Below are positions 20,004-28,590 of a stretch of 64,000 nucleotides of DNA, in pieces. Under the pieces are notes generated by a model. It was not told where the DNA came from. It saw nothing but the letters and a program-made list of their open reading frames with translations, and ran no database searches. How positions within the stretch are numbered: position 1 is the stretch's first letter; each line of letters begins with the position of its first letter. The position numbers were made by a program, and so were the translations under genes. Source of the stretch: Microbulbifer rhizosphaerae (GTDB taxonomy: Bacteria > Pseudomonadota > Gammaproteobacteria > Pseudomonadales > Cellvibrionaceae). The DNA lies in contig NZ_JACHWZ010000002.1 of NCBI RefSeq assembly GCF_014191725.1, positions 62,001 through 126,000 of the forward strand. The letters are read 5' to 3'.

Positions 20004-20581
20004 GGCGCATCTCCTATGGATATATCCGGGAAGAGAACCACTCTTTCCACCACTTCCGGATCATTCGGGTCGCTGCCCTCCTGCCGCACTTCGGCGCCGC
20101 GTACGGCGTCCATCACTCCCACCAGATGTTCGTAGGCAACTTCCGGCTCCATTAGCAGGATTGAATCGGTTTTTTCCGGATAACTGGCTTTTACTTCCAG
20201 TAGGAATTTGGCCAGTTTTTTCAGGTCGTAGACTTCTTCCGTGGGCAGTATGGGAGTACCTTCGCCCTCTTCTATCGGAGCGCTCTCCGCGCCTTCCCCC
20301 GACGGCTGTCCGGATTCATTCAGGTTGGGGAAGCGGGCGATCACCTTTTCGCCATCGCTGATCTCCAACACGTCTTTACGCACCACCACTTCCACGGTCA
20401 CCGTGGGGTCGTCAGGTGCACCGCCGCCCGCGCCGGACGGCATATTCAGCTCCAGGATGGTGACTCGGGAAAAGACTGCCGATACCAACAGAAACGGCAC
20501 CAGCACCACCATCAGGTTGAGGAAGGCGGTGATGTCCAGCTCTGGAGCTTCTTTGCTTCTAGCGTGACGCCGACTTCTCAT
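20000..20581 (-). CDS. ExbD/TolR-family protein lacking the membrane aspartate
   Basis: A 193-aa protein with a single membrane helix (AFLNLMVVLVPFLLVSAVF) and a periplasmic domain with a Gly/Pro/Glu-rich insert. Where ExbD has the helix aspartate, this protein has asparagine (N22); the only nearby Asp is D16, before the helix. With the neighbouring D29-bearing ExbD it suggests an asymmetric ExbD pair. The start ATG shares one base with the stop of the exbB-like gene (TAATG). Confidence 0.85.
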   Translation of the reverse strand: MRSRRHARSKEAPELDITAFLNLMVVLVPFLLVSAVFSRVTILELNMPSGAGGGAPDDPTVTVEVVVRKDVLEISDGEKVIARFPNLNESGQPSGEGAESAPIEEGEGTPILPTEEVYDLKKLAKFLLEVKASYPEKTDSILLMEPEVAYEHLVGVMDAVRGAEVRQEGSDPNDPEVVERVVLFPDISIGDAP

Positions 20582-21351
20582 TACACTTTTTCCAGCTGCT
20601 GTTCTTCGCCAGTGGATTCATCAGCCTTATCCGCCGCAGTTTCCTGCACAGCGGCTTCTTCCCCGGCCTGCGCGGCGGCAACTACCGGGTCGTTGTCCGC
20701 AGCCACTTCGCTGCGGCGGCGGGTGGAGGTGGAAATAATGTTCAGAGCTTTTACCGAAGCCATCTCCAGACTGTCGACGATCTGGCCGGTCAGGGAGTTC
20801 AGCAGCGCATGCACCACCAGCAGAGGAATACCGGTCATTAGGCCGAAGGCGGTAGTATTCATGGCCACGGAGATACTGGCGGATAGGAGATCGGCTTTCT
20901 CCGCCGGATTGGCGTTGGCTACCGCGGTAAAGGCTTCGATCAAGCCCATAATGGTACCGAGCAGACCCAGCAGGGTGGCGATATTGGAAAAGAGAGCGAT
21001 ATAGGGAGTGCGCTTTTCCAGTTGCGGAATAATCTCCATCATCTCTTCTTCCATGGCGATCTCGATATCCTCGCGGCGGCGCACAGTGCCCTGGCGGGCC
21101 AATCCCATGGCCAGCACTTTGCTCACGCCGGAGTTATCCTGCTTGACCAGGTTGCGCGCGCGGTCGAAATCCCCTGCATTCAGGACCGGCTGCAGCTTGT
21201 CCCACATGGCGCGGTTGGTGTGGCGTTCATAAAGCAGGCGGATATAGCGTTCGACTGCCACCGCGGCCCCCAGCGCTGCCACCACAAGAATGGGGTACAT
21301 GAAAGTACCACCAGTCTGGAAGAACGCGATTACGCTGTTGAAAAAGTCCAT
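20581..21351 (-). CDS. MotA/TolQ/ExbB-type proton channel subunit
   Basis: A 256-aa protein with the TolQ/ExbB three-helix plan. The first helix is near residues 17-33 (FMYPILVVAALGAAVAV), then a cytoplasmic loop, then two helices around 115-190 with TPYIALFSNIATLLGLLGT and a Thr/Ala-rich helix (NTTAFGLMTGIPLLV). A charged Ala/Glu-rich C-terminal tail extends beyond the usual family end. In the inner membrane it would conduct protons with the two ExbD-type proteins encoded next. It sits mid-operon among TPR and TonB-like genes, as in Agl/Glt and Tol loci. Confidence 0.9.
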   Translation of the reverse strand: MDFFNSVIAFFQTGGTFMYPILVVAALGAAVAVERYIRLLYERHTNRAMWDKLQPVLNAGDFDRARNLVKQDNSGVSKVLAMGLARQGTVRRREDIEIAMEEEMMEIIPQLEKRTPYIALFSNIATLLGLLGTIMGLIEAFTAVANANPAEKADLLSASISVAMNTTAFGLMTGIPLLVVHALLNSLTGQIVDSLEMASVKALNIISTSTRRRSEVAADNDPVVAAAQAGEEAAVQETAADKADESTGEEQQLEKV

Positions 21352-21430
21352 TACAAACCCTCTTTATAAAAAATACTGCGGTAAATTCTCGTTAACCCGG
21401 TGTGCCTGCATACCTACGTTTTTTCTTTCG

Positions 21431-21462
21431 TAGGATGGGCAAAGCGAAGCGTGCCCATCAGG
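21431..21462. repeat. Interspersed repeat TAGGATGGGCAAAGC...GTGCCCATC
   Basis: Located in the 120-bp gap between the 93-aa gene and exbB. It contains GTAGGATGGGCAAAGCGAAG followed by CGTGCCCATC, and a related inverted copy lies at 45650-45680. This type of imperfect palindrome is common between genes in proteobacteria. Confidence 0.6.
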
Positions 21463-21474
21463 AGCCCGGTTTAT

Positions 21475-21756
21475 TTATTCCCCGGAGAGGCTGAGCTCGT
21501 AGAACTCCAGTTCGCGCATAAAGACCTCTTTGTCCAGGGGTTTCATCTTGCCGTCCATCAGGCTGGACACCAGATCGCTCTCCACACCCACCTCGGAGCT
21601 CTTCCAGGGGACGATGTACAGCGACTTGGGAGCTTCCTTGTTGCCGATAATGGAAATACCGGACAATTCCTTGACCTCGTTGTCGACTTTCTTTTCTTCC
21701 TCGGCCCACAACTGGCAGGGCAGCAGAAGCAGGAAACACGCAAAGAGTCTTTTCAT
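21475..21756 (-). CDS. Small secreted protein of unknown function (93 aa)
   Basis: It starts with a clear signal peptide (MKRLFACFLLLLPCQLWA) followed by EEEKKVDNEVKELSG. The mature part, about 75 residues, has no cysteine or motif I recognise. It lies between the TPR lipoprotein gene and the ExbB-like gene in the same orientation, 11 bp after the former. It is probably a periplasmic accessory of the machine. No functional assignment is justified from sequence. Confidence 0.7.
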   Translation of the reverse strand: MKRLFACFLLLLPCQLWAEEEKKVDNEVKELSGISIIGNKEAPKSLYIVPWKSSEVGVESDLVSSLMDGKMKPLDKEVFMRELEFYELSLSGE

Positions 21757-21767
21757 AATCTTGTGCC

Positions 21768-22364
21768 TCAGTTACCGGCCCGTCTCTTGATATCGGCCAT
21801 CCAGATACTTACGTCTTTATCATCCGGCTCGTGCTGCAGGTATTGCTGGAACTGGGCCATGGCACATTGCAAATCCTGCAGGTACAGATCGCAGAGAATA
21901 CCCAGGTTCTTGATCAGCGGCAGGTAGTCCGGATTCTCCGCCAACGCATTGGTATAGGCCTTCTTCGCTTCGGCGAAGCGGCCCTGTTTGCGGTAGAGCA
22001 CCGCCAGTTCATTGGTGGCCACCGGGTGTTGCGGGTCCAGCTCCAGCGCTTTCAAAAAGGCCTCTTCCGCGTGCTTTTCGTCACCGCGCTTGTAGTAGGC
22101 GATGCCCAGGTTGATGTAGGGAGCCGGCAGACGCTGTTCGCGCTCGATAACCGCTTGTAACAGTTCAATGGCCGCCGCGTAGTTCTCTTCCTGCAGATAC
22201 TCCAGCGAGCGTTCGAAATCGCGGCTGACACTGCCGGAAACCCGCACCGAGGAGTAATCGGACACCCTGCCGGTCTGCGGGCCGGAGGCGCAGGAGGCCA
22301 GCAGCAATGCCAGAGACAGTGCGGCGAAACTGTGCAAAATTATTTTTACGGCCTTCAAATTCAT
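21768..22364 (-). CDS. TPR-repeat lipoprotein (198 aa)
   Basis: The signal ends in a lipobox (LALLLASC), so it should be lipidated at that cysteine and sit in the envelope. Residues ~50-190 hold about four tetratricopeptide repeats (e.g. APYINLGIAYYKRGDEKHAE, ATNELAVLYRKQGRFAEAKK). TPR lipoproteins commonly act as assembly scaffolds, as PilF/PilW and GltE-like proteins do. It follows the large TPR lipoprotein after 48 bp that contain a 22-bp palindrome. Its role in the machine is inferred from operon position. Confidence 0.82.
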   Translation of the reverse strand: MNLKAVKIILHSFAALSLALLLASCASGPQTGRVSDYSSVRVSGSVSRDFERSLEYLQEENYAAAIELLQAVIEREQRLPAPYINLGIAYYKRGDEKHAEEAFLKALELDPQHPVATNELAVLYRKQGRFAEAKKAYTNALAENPDYLPLIKNLGILCDLYLQDLQCAMAQFQQYLQHEPDDKDVSIWMADIKRRAGN

Positions 22365-22380
22365 AGGCTATCTCTTCTGC

Positions 22381-22402
22381 TGTAGGAGCGGCCGCTCCTA
22401 CA
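22381..22402. repeat. Perfect 22-bp REP-core palindrome
   Basis: TGTAGGAGCGG followed directly by its reverse complement CCGCTCCTACA. It lies between the two TPR lipoprotein genes and is the minimal form of the REP element seen at 25492 and 35677. It may form an intercistronic hairpin. Confidence 0.85.
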
Positions 22403-22412
22403 AGACGGTTTG

Positions 22413-25400
22413 TCAGGAGCCCTTGGGTTCTTCCGGCTCAGGAACTTCAGGCACAGGCACTATGGTCTGCAAAAACTGGCCAGCATCCTCGGCCCTGGCG
22501 TAGCGCGCCGGCACCAGGCCGGCCAGCTTGCCGATGCTCTTTTCCACCCAGGCATTGTAGATACCCATACCCAACAGCTCGACATTTTTCTCGTGCACCG
22601 AGATGGCTTTCTCCTCGAACGGGTAGATCTGGTCTTCCAGCGCCAGCTCGTACTCCTCCAGCTCCAGCGGGCTGAGATTTGTGGGCCGCTCGGAGTCTTT
22701 CAGCGCGCGGCTGAAATGGAAGTAGATCTCCGCCAGGTAATAGGTGGCGGCCGCAGTGACATCGGCCACCTGGTAATCGATCAGGTCGGTATAGGCGCTG
22801 ATAGCGCGCTTCATACGTATGCGCTTTGTGTTCAGGTTCTGTTCGATCGGTGCGACCAAACGCACCTGGGTAAAGGCCTCGTATTCGGGTTCCGCCAGTA
22901 CCAGCGCGGCGTTGCCGGCCAGGTAGCGGGTGCGGTCATTGCGCTCCTCGCCACCGCGGCCCTCGATGCGCACCATTTCCCGCAGCTCGCCCATATAGCT
23001 CTGCTGATCGCCGGCGGCTTTATACAGGCCGGCAATTTTCTGCCGGGTCTCCAGTGCCGGCTCCATAGGCGCGGGGAAAAGTTTTACATAGCGGCGCAGC
23101 ACGCGCAGGGCCTTTTCGCTGTCTTTGGCCGCGCTGTACAGGTCCGCCGCCTGGGTAAGCGCTTCGCGGCGCACATCTTCGTCTTCCGACTCCCGCTCGA
23201 TACGCTCGAATTCAGCTGCGGCCAACAGTAGCTCTCCGCTCTCCTGGTAAACCACGGCAAGTTTTTTGGTGACTTCCCTGGTCAACTCGTGCTCGGGGAA
23301 ATGCTGGCGGAAACCATTGAGTACCGACGCCGCCTGGGTCCAGTCCTTCAGAACAATCAGCGATGCCGCCGCGTCGTATTCCGCAGTAGCCAGCACCGAG
23401 GCGCCTGGCGCCGCCTGTCGGATGCGCAGGAAGTGCTGCGCGGCCAGGGCGTGATCTTCCTGTTTGCGCGCCTGGTCGCCCTGCTGGTAAATGGATGCCG
23501 CCAAGTTGTCGATCAGGCCTGCGCGGTCCTCGGCGTCCACTGCAGTGAGAACCAGTGCCTCGCCGTAGGCGGCTTCCGCCTCCACAAAAGCTTCGGTATC
23601 GAAAGAGGCGTGGGCCACCAGCATCCAGGCAGAACGGCGGATTTCCGTTTCTGCGGTGGGGAATTTCTCCAGCAACAGACGACCGTTCTGGATGGTCTGC
23701 GGGAAATCCTTGAGGCTGTAGAGATCTTCCACCGCGCCCACCATCACCTGCGGCGCCTTGGCGTGCTGCGGGAAGGTGTCGGCGAATTTCAGTGACGAGC
23801 GAATAATTTCACGCTGGAAGGGCGCGCGCTTCGGCACGCCCGCGTCCTTGAGTGCGGTGCCCAGGTGTTCCCGGTAGGCGTAGACCGCGGCGTAGCCGGC
23901 CTCGCTGGAATCCTTGTGCGCCGGGTAATCGTAGGCGGTGCGCTCGTATTCCAGGGCGGCGTTGTGGAAGTCGCGGTTTTCCAGCATCAGACCGGCCATC
24001 TGGTAATTGATTTCCGGCGCACGCGGTTTGTCGCTGAACGACTGCAGGTAGGCACGGTACCAGTGAATGGCTTCCTTGTAGTGCTCCGCTTTCTGGTCCT
24101 TGAGGCGCTTATCCTGGTAGGCGGCATGGTAGTGGCCGGCCAGGTCGATCAGGTTACCCTGCAGGAATTCCACCGCTTCGCTGTATTCCGCAATATCGAA
24201 TACGGTCCAGTACTGAGCGTTCAGCGCGTAAGTGGTAGCGAAGTCTTTTTTCGCATCCAGTACCAGCTTGGGGAAGCCGCCCTTCTGGTAAATTTCGATC
24301 ACGCGGATGGAGAAATCCGGTGCGACCTTGTGCAGCGGGTTGCGGTCCACGAAGGCGTTGTAGGATTCGGCCGCGTCCTGGTAGCGGCGCTTGTCCAGGT
24401 AATACTCACCCAGGTGACTGTAGACATAGGATTCGTAGTCCCGCGCGCCCTTGCGCGAGAAGTAGTCCACGATGGAATCCGCCCCGCCCAAGTAAGAGAA
24501 ACTCAGGCTGATTACGCGGAAGGTGTCTTCGATATGCTTGCGCTCGACATCGTTGGTCTGCTGTTCGAAGTCGTAGCCTTGGGACACTTTGTGGTCGAGC
24601 ATGGCGACGTAGTCGTCGAGTGCCAGCTCGTACATGTCCTGCTTGAACAGGGACCAGCCGCGCTTGTACAGCGCAAGCTCGTAGAAACTTGAGGCGACGC
24701 CGATTCCGATCACCTTGCCGTAGGATTCCTCGGCGTCCAGATATTTCTTGCGGATAAAGTAATATTCGCCCAGGCGGAAATAGGCCTCGTCGATATGCCG
24801 GGAGTTGGGGTATTTGGCCACCATCTGGTGCAACACGTCCACCGCGTTGTCTATTTCCCCGGTCTCTTCGTAGGCGCGGGACAACTGGTACATCACCTGG
24901 TCGTTGCGGTCGTATAACGGGTACTTCGCCAGCAGGTCTTTGTACAGCGCGATCGCCTCGCGCGCATTGGCAGAAAGGACCGAATCGGAATCGCCACCGG
25001 GCACGGCCAGCGGGCTGTCATCGGCAGCGATATCCACACCGGCGCTGGCGCGCTCTTCGAATGCGCGGTCGGACTCACCCCCGCGGCTGGCAATGCTGCC
25101 GGAGGCGGCGGGTGGGGCTGTACCTACCGGGGCGTCGATACGGCTGGGGGCGTCGAGACGTTGGTCGTTGCTGTCCGCCGCCTCGGCATCAATGGAAACC
25201 ACCGCACCGCTGCTGTTTGCCGCGGTGACGGCATTGTCGATCACCGCATCTTCCGCGCGGTGGGCCTGCTTGATTTTCAGGTCGGCGATACGCCGCATGG
25301 CCTCCGGCGTCAACGCGGTTTCCGGAGTTTCCTGCAGATATTTCTGGTAGCTGGCCAAAGCTTTTTCCAAGCTGCCGTCGATATGCTGTTCCTTGATTTC

Positions 25401-25604
25401 GATATCGACTTTCTTGAGGCTGGCGATGGTCTTGCCGCTGTTAGTCGCGCAGGCGTTCAGCAGCACAGTCACCGATACCAGAGTGACGTACTGTAGGAGC
25501 GGCCGCTGGCCGCGATAGGTTTTTGCCAGCCGGAAAGAGTGTTCGCGGCCAGCGGCGGATGGCCGCCCCGCCGCTCCTACAGAGAGGGACAATGGCAGTT
25601 TCAC
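22413..25604 (-). CDS. Large TPR-repeat lipoprotein (1063 aa), GltE/AglT-like position
   Basis: It starts with GTG at 25604, overlapping the upstream stop by 4 bp (GTGA). The first codons give MKLPLSLS. About 30 codons of REP-derived sequence follow, then a lipoprotein signal core VTLVSVTVLLNAC. The lipidated protein has TPR/Sel1-like helical repeats over most of its length (e.g. SRAYEETGEIDNAVDVLHQM, SRHIDEAYFRLGEYYFIRKK), an acidic Pro/Ala-rich segment near 140-195 and an acidic Pro-rich tail (VPEVPEPEEP). It is likely an outer-membrane-anchored periplasmic scaffold of the ExbB/ExbD machine. Equivalence to Myxococcus GltE/AglT is inference from layout only. Confidence 0.82.
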   Translation of the reverse strand: MKLPLSLSVGAAGRPSAAGREHSFRLAKTYRGQRPLLQYVTLVSVTVLLNACATNSGKTIASLKKVDIEIKEQHIDGSLEKALASYQKYLQETPETALTPEAMRRIADLKIKQAHRAEDAVIDNAVTAANSSGAVVSIDAEAADSNDQRLDAPSRIDAPVGTAPPAASGSIASRGGESDRAFEERASAGVDIAADDSPLAVPGGDSDSVLSANAREAIALYKDLLAKYPLYDRNDQVMYQLSRAYEETGEIDNAVDVLHQMVAKYPNSRHIDEAYFRLGEYYFIRKKYLDAEESYGKVIGIGVASSFYELALYKRGWSLFKQDMYELALDDYVAMLDHKVSQGYDFEQQTNDVERKHIEDTFRVISLSFSYLGGADSIVDYFSRKGARDYESYVYSHLGEYYLDKRRYQDAAESYNAFVDRNPLHKVAPDFSIRVIEIYQKGGFPKLVLDAKKDFATTYALNAQYWTVFDIAEYSEAVEFLQGNLIDLAGHYHAAYQDKRLKDQKAEHYKEAIHWYRAYLQSFSDKPRAPEINYQMAGLMLENRDFHNAALEYERTAYDYPAHKDSSEAGYAAVYAYREHLGTALKDAGVPKRAPFQREIIRSSLKFADTFPQHAKAPQVMVGAVEDLYSLKDFPQTIQNGRLLLEKFPTAETEIRRSAWMLVAHASFDTEAFVEAEAAYGEALVLTAVDAEDRAGLIDNLAASIYQQGDQARKQEDHALAAQHFLRIRQAAPGASVLATAEYDAAASLIVLKDWTQAASVLNGFRQHFPEHELTREVTKKLAVVYQESGELLLAAAEFERIERESEDEDVRREALTQAADLYSAAKDSEKALRVLRRYVKLFPAPMEPALETRQKIAGLYKAAGDQQSYMGELREMVRIEGRGGEERNDRTRYLAGNAALVLAEPEYEAFTQVRLVAPIEQNLNTKRIRMKRAISAYTDLIDYQVADVTAAATYYLAEIYFHFSRALKDSERPTNLSPLELEEYELALEDQIYPFEEKAISVHEKNVELLGMGIYNAWVEKSIGKLAGLVPARYARAEDAGQFLQTIVPVPEVPEPEEPKGS
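25492..25581. repeat. REP palindrome inside the coding start of the TPR lipoprotein gene
   Basis: A 90-bp element bounded by TGTAGGAGCGGCC and its reverse complement, with internal CGCTGGCCGCGA-type arms. Its length is a multiple of three and it contributes about 30 codons (VGAAGRPSAAG...RGQRPLLQ) between MKLPLSLS and the hydrophobic signal core. Related copies are at 3327, 22381, 35677 and half copies at 17524, 45584 and 52861. Confidence 0.88.
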
Positions 25605-27619
25605 GCGTCGTCCCCCTCTTCGGTGGACGCTTCCAGTTCCGGCGGGTTGTCCTGCGGTAGGGCTTCCGGCTGGGAGCTGCGGTGCTGTTCGATCTTCCTT
25701 TGGTCGAGGCGCTGTTCCTGCAATTCGTTGGCGCGGTCGTAGCTGTCCGCCAGGGCGAAGCGGGCTTTGATCTGGTAGCTCTCCAGTTGCGCGCGGCGGC
25801 GGTCCAGTTCGTTGACGGCGAGGGCTTCCAGCATGGTGCCCTGGCGCGCCATCAGGATTTCCAGCTTCGTCTGTGCCATTTTCAGGCGGCTGCGCAGCTG
25901 TGCGATGGTGTCGTTATAGCCCGTATAGCTGTGGGTCGCCGCCTGGCGGCTGCGCACAAAGGAGTGATACACCACCTGCAGTTTTTTAATTTCTTCATTG
26001 AGTTGCTGCAGGTGCTTGTAGGCTTCCGTAAGACGCTGGTCGTACTCGGTGGACAAGCGCCACTCGAGAACACCTTCCAGGCGCGCGATACGCGCCTCAG
26101 CTTCCTCGCTGTAGTGCCGGGGACCGCGGGCGAGTATTTCGCGCATACGCGCGAGCTTCAGGCGCGCCTCCTGCTCATCGGCGAATGCGAGATATTCCGG
26201 GCGGCGGCTGACCAGCATCTGTTCGATGCGGCTGGCAAACTTATCCCGCTGTTCAATGCGCAGCTTGATGCGCGCATCCAGCTCGCGGAACTTGTCGTCG
26301 ATACCCGGTAGCAGCGGCTCGTAGTAGGAGCGACGCAGCTCGATAATATCCTCGTAAGCGGTCAGGCTGCCGAGCCAGCTCTCGTTGCGCTCGAACAGGT
26401 CGTTGAGATCGTGGTAATTGCGCAGGAATTCCTGGTAGTCGTTGGACGCCATCAGATCCAGCAGGTAATGGGTTTCCGGTGCACCGGGCAGATTGCGCAG
26501 GGCCACTACCCAGTTCTGCACCTGGTCCGCCTCCTTGCGGCGCAGCGCCTCAAGGAATTTGCCCTCGCGAATACTGATGATGGAGTTGCTCAACACATCG
26601 ATTTCATGGCTGAAGGTTTCCAGCGCGCGTCCGTAGTTGATTGCCGCTGTACTGTGCACGTCCAGCTTGCCGTAGGCATAGGGCACGGCGAGCAGCGCCT
26701 CCTGCACAGCTTCATTGGTAGCCTGGCGATCCTGCAGCAACTTCCACGGCACCAGTGCGCGATCAAAACGGCCGGCCCGGGCCTCGACCCAGCCGGCCCC
26801 CAGCAGCGCCTTATTGGAAAAAGGCCCCTCCAGGTGCACCCGGTCGAAATAGGGCCTGGCCAGTTCCAGCTCGCCCGTCTCCATCAGGTGATAACCGAGC
26901 AGCAGGTTGGTCTTGTCCGACAGTGCCTGCCTGGCCGGATCGGAGCTGCCGGTCTTGCCCAGCGCGGTGAGTTCAAGGACACCCCGCTCCTCCTGGCCCG
27001 CTTTCATCTGCGCGATGCCCAGGTTGTACTCCACGAAGCCTGCCAGGGAGGACTCGCCCTTCAGGTCCTTCAATAGCTCCACGGCTTCCTCGAAACGGCC
27101 CAGCTCCATATACACCCGCGCGCGCAGGAAGCGCTCTTCCGCACGCACGCGCTCGGGAACCCGCCCCTCGATCATCTCCAGGGCGTGCAGGGCATTTTGC
27201 GGCTGCTGTTTGTGGTACTGGATTTTCGCCAGCCGATAGGCCGCTTCGTTGCGCACCGGCTGGGGCACATTGCCCTTCAGCACCGCTTCGATTGCGCGGC
27301 CGGCCTCGCGGTGCATGCGGTAGGAGAGTTCCAGGTCACCGACGGAGAACTCCGCCTGACCGTAGTGGGTGGTAAAAGGGTCCAGTTCCGGCTCATCCAG
27401 CCGGCGGTACTGGTTCAGCTCGGTGTCCAGGGAGACAATGGCATCGAAGTAATTTTCCTGATAGGCCTGGAATAGCGCCTGCCCGAAAAACAGATCCCGG
27501 AGGTTTTCCTTCTCGCGCACAGGAGCGGCTGCTGCGGAGGATATCCCCAACGCAAAGGAAAACGTGCACAGCGAAGACAGCGCGACGCCGAGCGGAGTCG
27601 AAACCAGACGCGGCAGCAT
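25601..27619 (-). CDS. Periplasmic TPR/coiled-coil protein (672 aa), GltD/AgmU-like position
   Basis: A cleavable signal peptide (ending SSAAAA-PVREK) precedes TPR-like helices over about 40-400 (e.g. RFLRARVYMELGRFEEAVEL, NKALLGAGWVEARAGRFDRA). A long predicted coiled coil rich in Arg, Gln, Glu and Leu covers about 430-640 (e.g. RLTEAYKHLQQLNEEIKKLQ), and the tail is acidic. It starts 3 bp after the previous gene's stop and ends overlapping the next gene by 4 bp, so it is firmly in the operon. Expected to span periplasm as a structural part. The family name is not certain. Confidence 0.8.
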   Translation of the reverse strand: MLPRLVSTPLGVALSSLCTFSFALGISSAAAAPVREKENLRDLFFGQALFQAYQENYFDAIVSLDTELNQYRRLDEPELDPFTTHYGQAEFSVGDLELSYRMHREAGRAIEAVLKGNVPQPVRNEAAYRLAKIQYHKQQPQNALHALEMIEGRVPERVRAEERFLRARVYMELGRFEEAVELLKDLKGESSLAGFVEYNLGIAQMKAGQEERGVLELTALGKTGSSDPARQALSDKTNLLLGYHLMETGELELARPYFDRVHLEGPFSNKALLGAGWVEARAGRFDRALVPWKLLQDRQATNEAVQEALLAVPYAYGKLDVHSTAAINYGRALETFSHEIDVLSNSIISIREGKFLEALRRKEADQVQNWVVALRNLPGAPETHYLLDLMASNDYQEFLRNYHDLNDLFERNESWLGSLTAYEDIIELRRSYYEPLLPGIDDKFRELDARIKLRIEQRDKFASRIEQMLVSRRPEYLAFADEQEARLKLARMREILARGPRHYSEEAEARIARLEGVLEWRLSTEYDQRLTEAYKHLQQLNEEIKKLQVVYHSFVRSRQAATHSYTGYNDTIAQLRSRLKMAQTKLEILMARQGTMLEALAVNELDRRRAQLESYQIKARFALADSYDRANELQEQRLDQRKIEQHRSSQPEALPQDNPPELEASTEEGDDA

Positions 27620-27622
27620 TGT

Positions 27623-28132
27623 TTACCAGTCCTTGAAATTGATCGCGGACTCGGCCCCGGCAATTTTGATTTCGACAAATTTGGGCCCCACTTCCTTGTC
27701 TACAGTGTAATTAGCACTGGCCCGATACTCCTTCCCTGACGCCGACTTGCCGATAAAGCTCACCTCCAGTGGGTGGTTGCCGGTCTGTACATTGCCGGTG
27801 TAAATACGCTGTACACCGCCTTTCTGCAACGCTTCGATTTCCCGAAAGGTATACAGGTGGTGGGCGACAATTTCGTTGTTCAATTTGAGTTCCACAGCTT
27901 CCAGGCTGAAAGCATTATCACCCGCCAGGGAGACAAAGAAGGAAGCCTGGGTATTGGAGGGGAAGAGCAATTTCTCTTCCAACTGCGCCAGCTCCGCAGT
28001 GAGGTCGATCACATCTTTTTTGACGTCCTGAATCTGTTCATCGAGCCCGCGGATCTCGTCGCGGCTCACACTCTGGGCGAAACAGACAGACGCCAGCAGC
28101 ATCAGTATTGTTATTTGTAGAATTCTACACAT
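27623..28132 (-). CDS. Small periplasmic protein, first gene of the machine operon (169 aa)
   Basis: I choose ATG 28132 because a signal peptide starts there (MCRILQITILMLLASVCFAQ) and GAGGTAGG lies just upstream; the frame is open further upstream without signal-like sequence. After the signal comes a short coiled coil (LDEQIQDVKKDVIDLTAEL), then ~110 residues of beta-type sequence including NHPLEVSFIGK and EYRASANYTVD, suggestive of an Ig-like fold. I do not recognise the family. Operon position implies a role in the envelope machine. Confidence 0.75.
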   Translation of the reverse strand: MCRILQITILMLLASVCFAQSVSRDEIRGLDEQIQDVKKDVIDLTAELAQLEEKLLFPSNTQASFFVSLAGDNAFSLEAVELKLNNEIVAHHLYTFREIEALQKGGVQRIYTGNVQTGNHPLEVSFIGKSASGKEYRASANYTVDKEVGPKFVEIKIAGAESAINFKDW

Positions 28133-28257
28133 ATTGCCTACCTCTGACCCTACCTCTAACAATGAACGCCCTTGCCCCAATAGCCGCTTCGGGGTGTATA
28201 AAAAAGGCTTTTGATCCACATCGCTGCCTGCGGGATTGTATTGCAATCGGGGCACAG

Positions 28258-28340
28258 CCAAATGTGAGGCAGGTCAAATCTTACGCGATCCAGCGCGCTG
28301 AATTGTTCCCCGCCCGAGAAAAAAAACTTGTCGCGGGATT
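28258..28340 (-). promoter_or_regulatory. Putative promoter region of the ExbB/ExbD/TPR operon
   Basis: The 460-bp gap 28133-28590 holds no convincing gene. It contains GTGAGGCAGGTCAAA (28264-28278), matching 14 of 15 bases of the motif at 17344 before the DUF11 gene. Read on the minus strand this gives TTTGACCTGCCTCAC. TTTTATTCAG at 28339-28348 also resembles TTTATTCAG near 17317. A precise -10 cannot be assigned by eye. Confidence 0.4.
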
Positions 28341-28590
28341 TTATTCAGCCGTGTTAGCTGCAGCAGCATGGCATCTGCTGCAACCTTAAAAGGTGATGGT
28401 GTGCGCAATTGGAGGGAACAAACTTCCAAAGATGTGAAGCTGTTTAGGATAGCGAAAGAAGAAAATCCCACTTTGCGGGGACGGAATGCGCTACCGGCTC
28501 AGTCTTCCACTGATAAGACAGAGTCGTCGCTGCGCAGAGCGCAGCCAACGACCCAAAGGCAAATTTGTGCTCTGTTGTAGCCCAGCACAA

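Noticed and set aside
28368..28580. 70-aa plus-strand frame in the operon promoter gap
   Set aside because: No ribosome-binding site of quality, basic low-similarity product, overlaps the probable promoter and faces the terminator.
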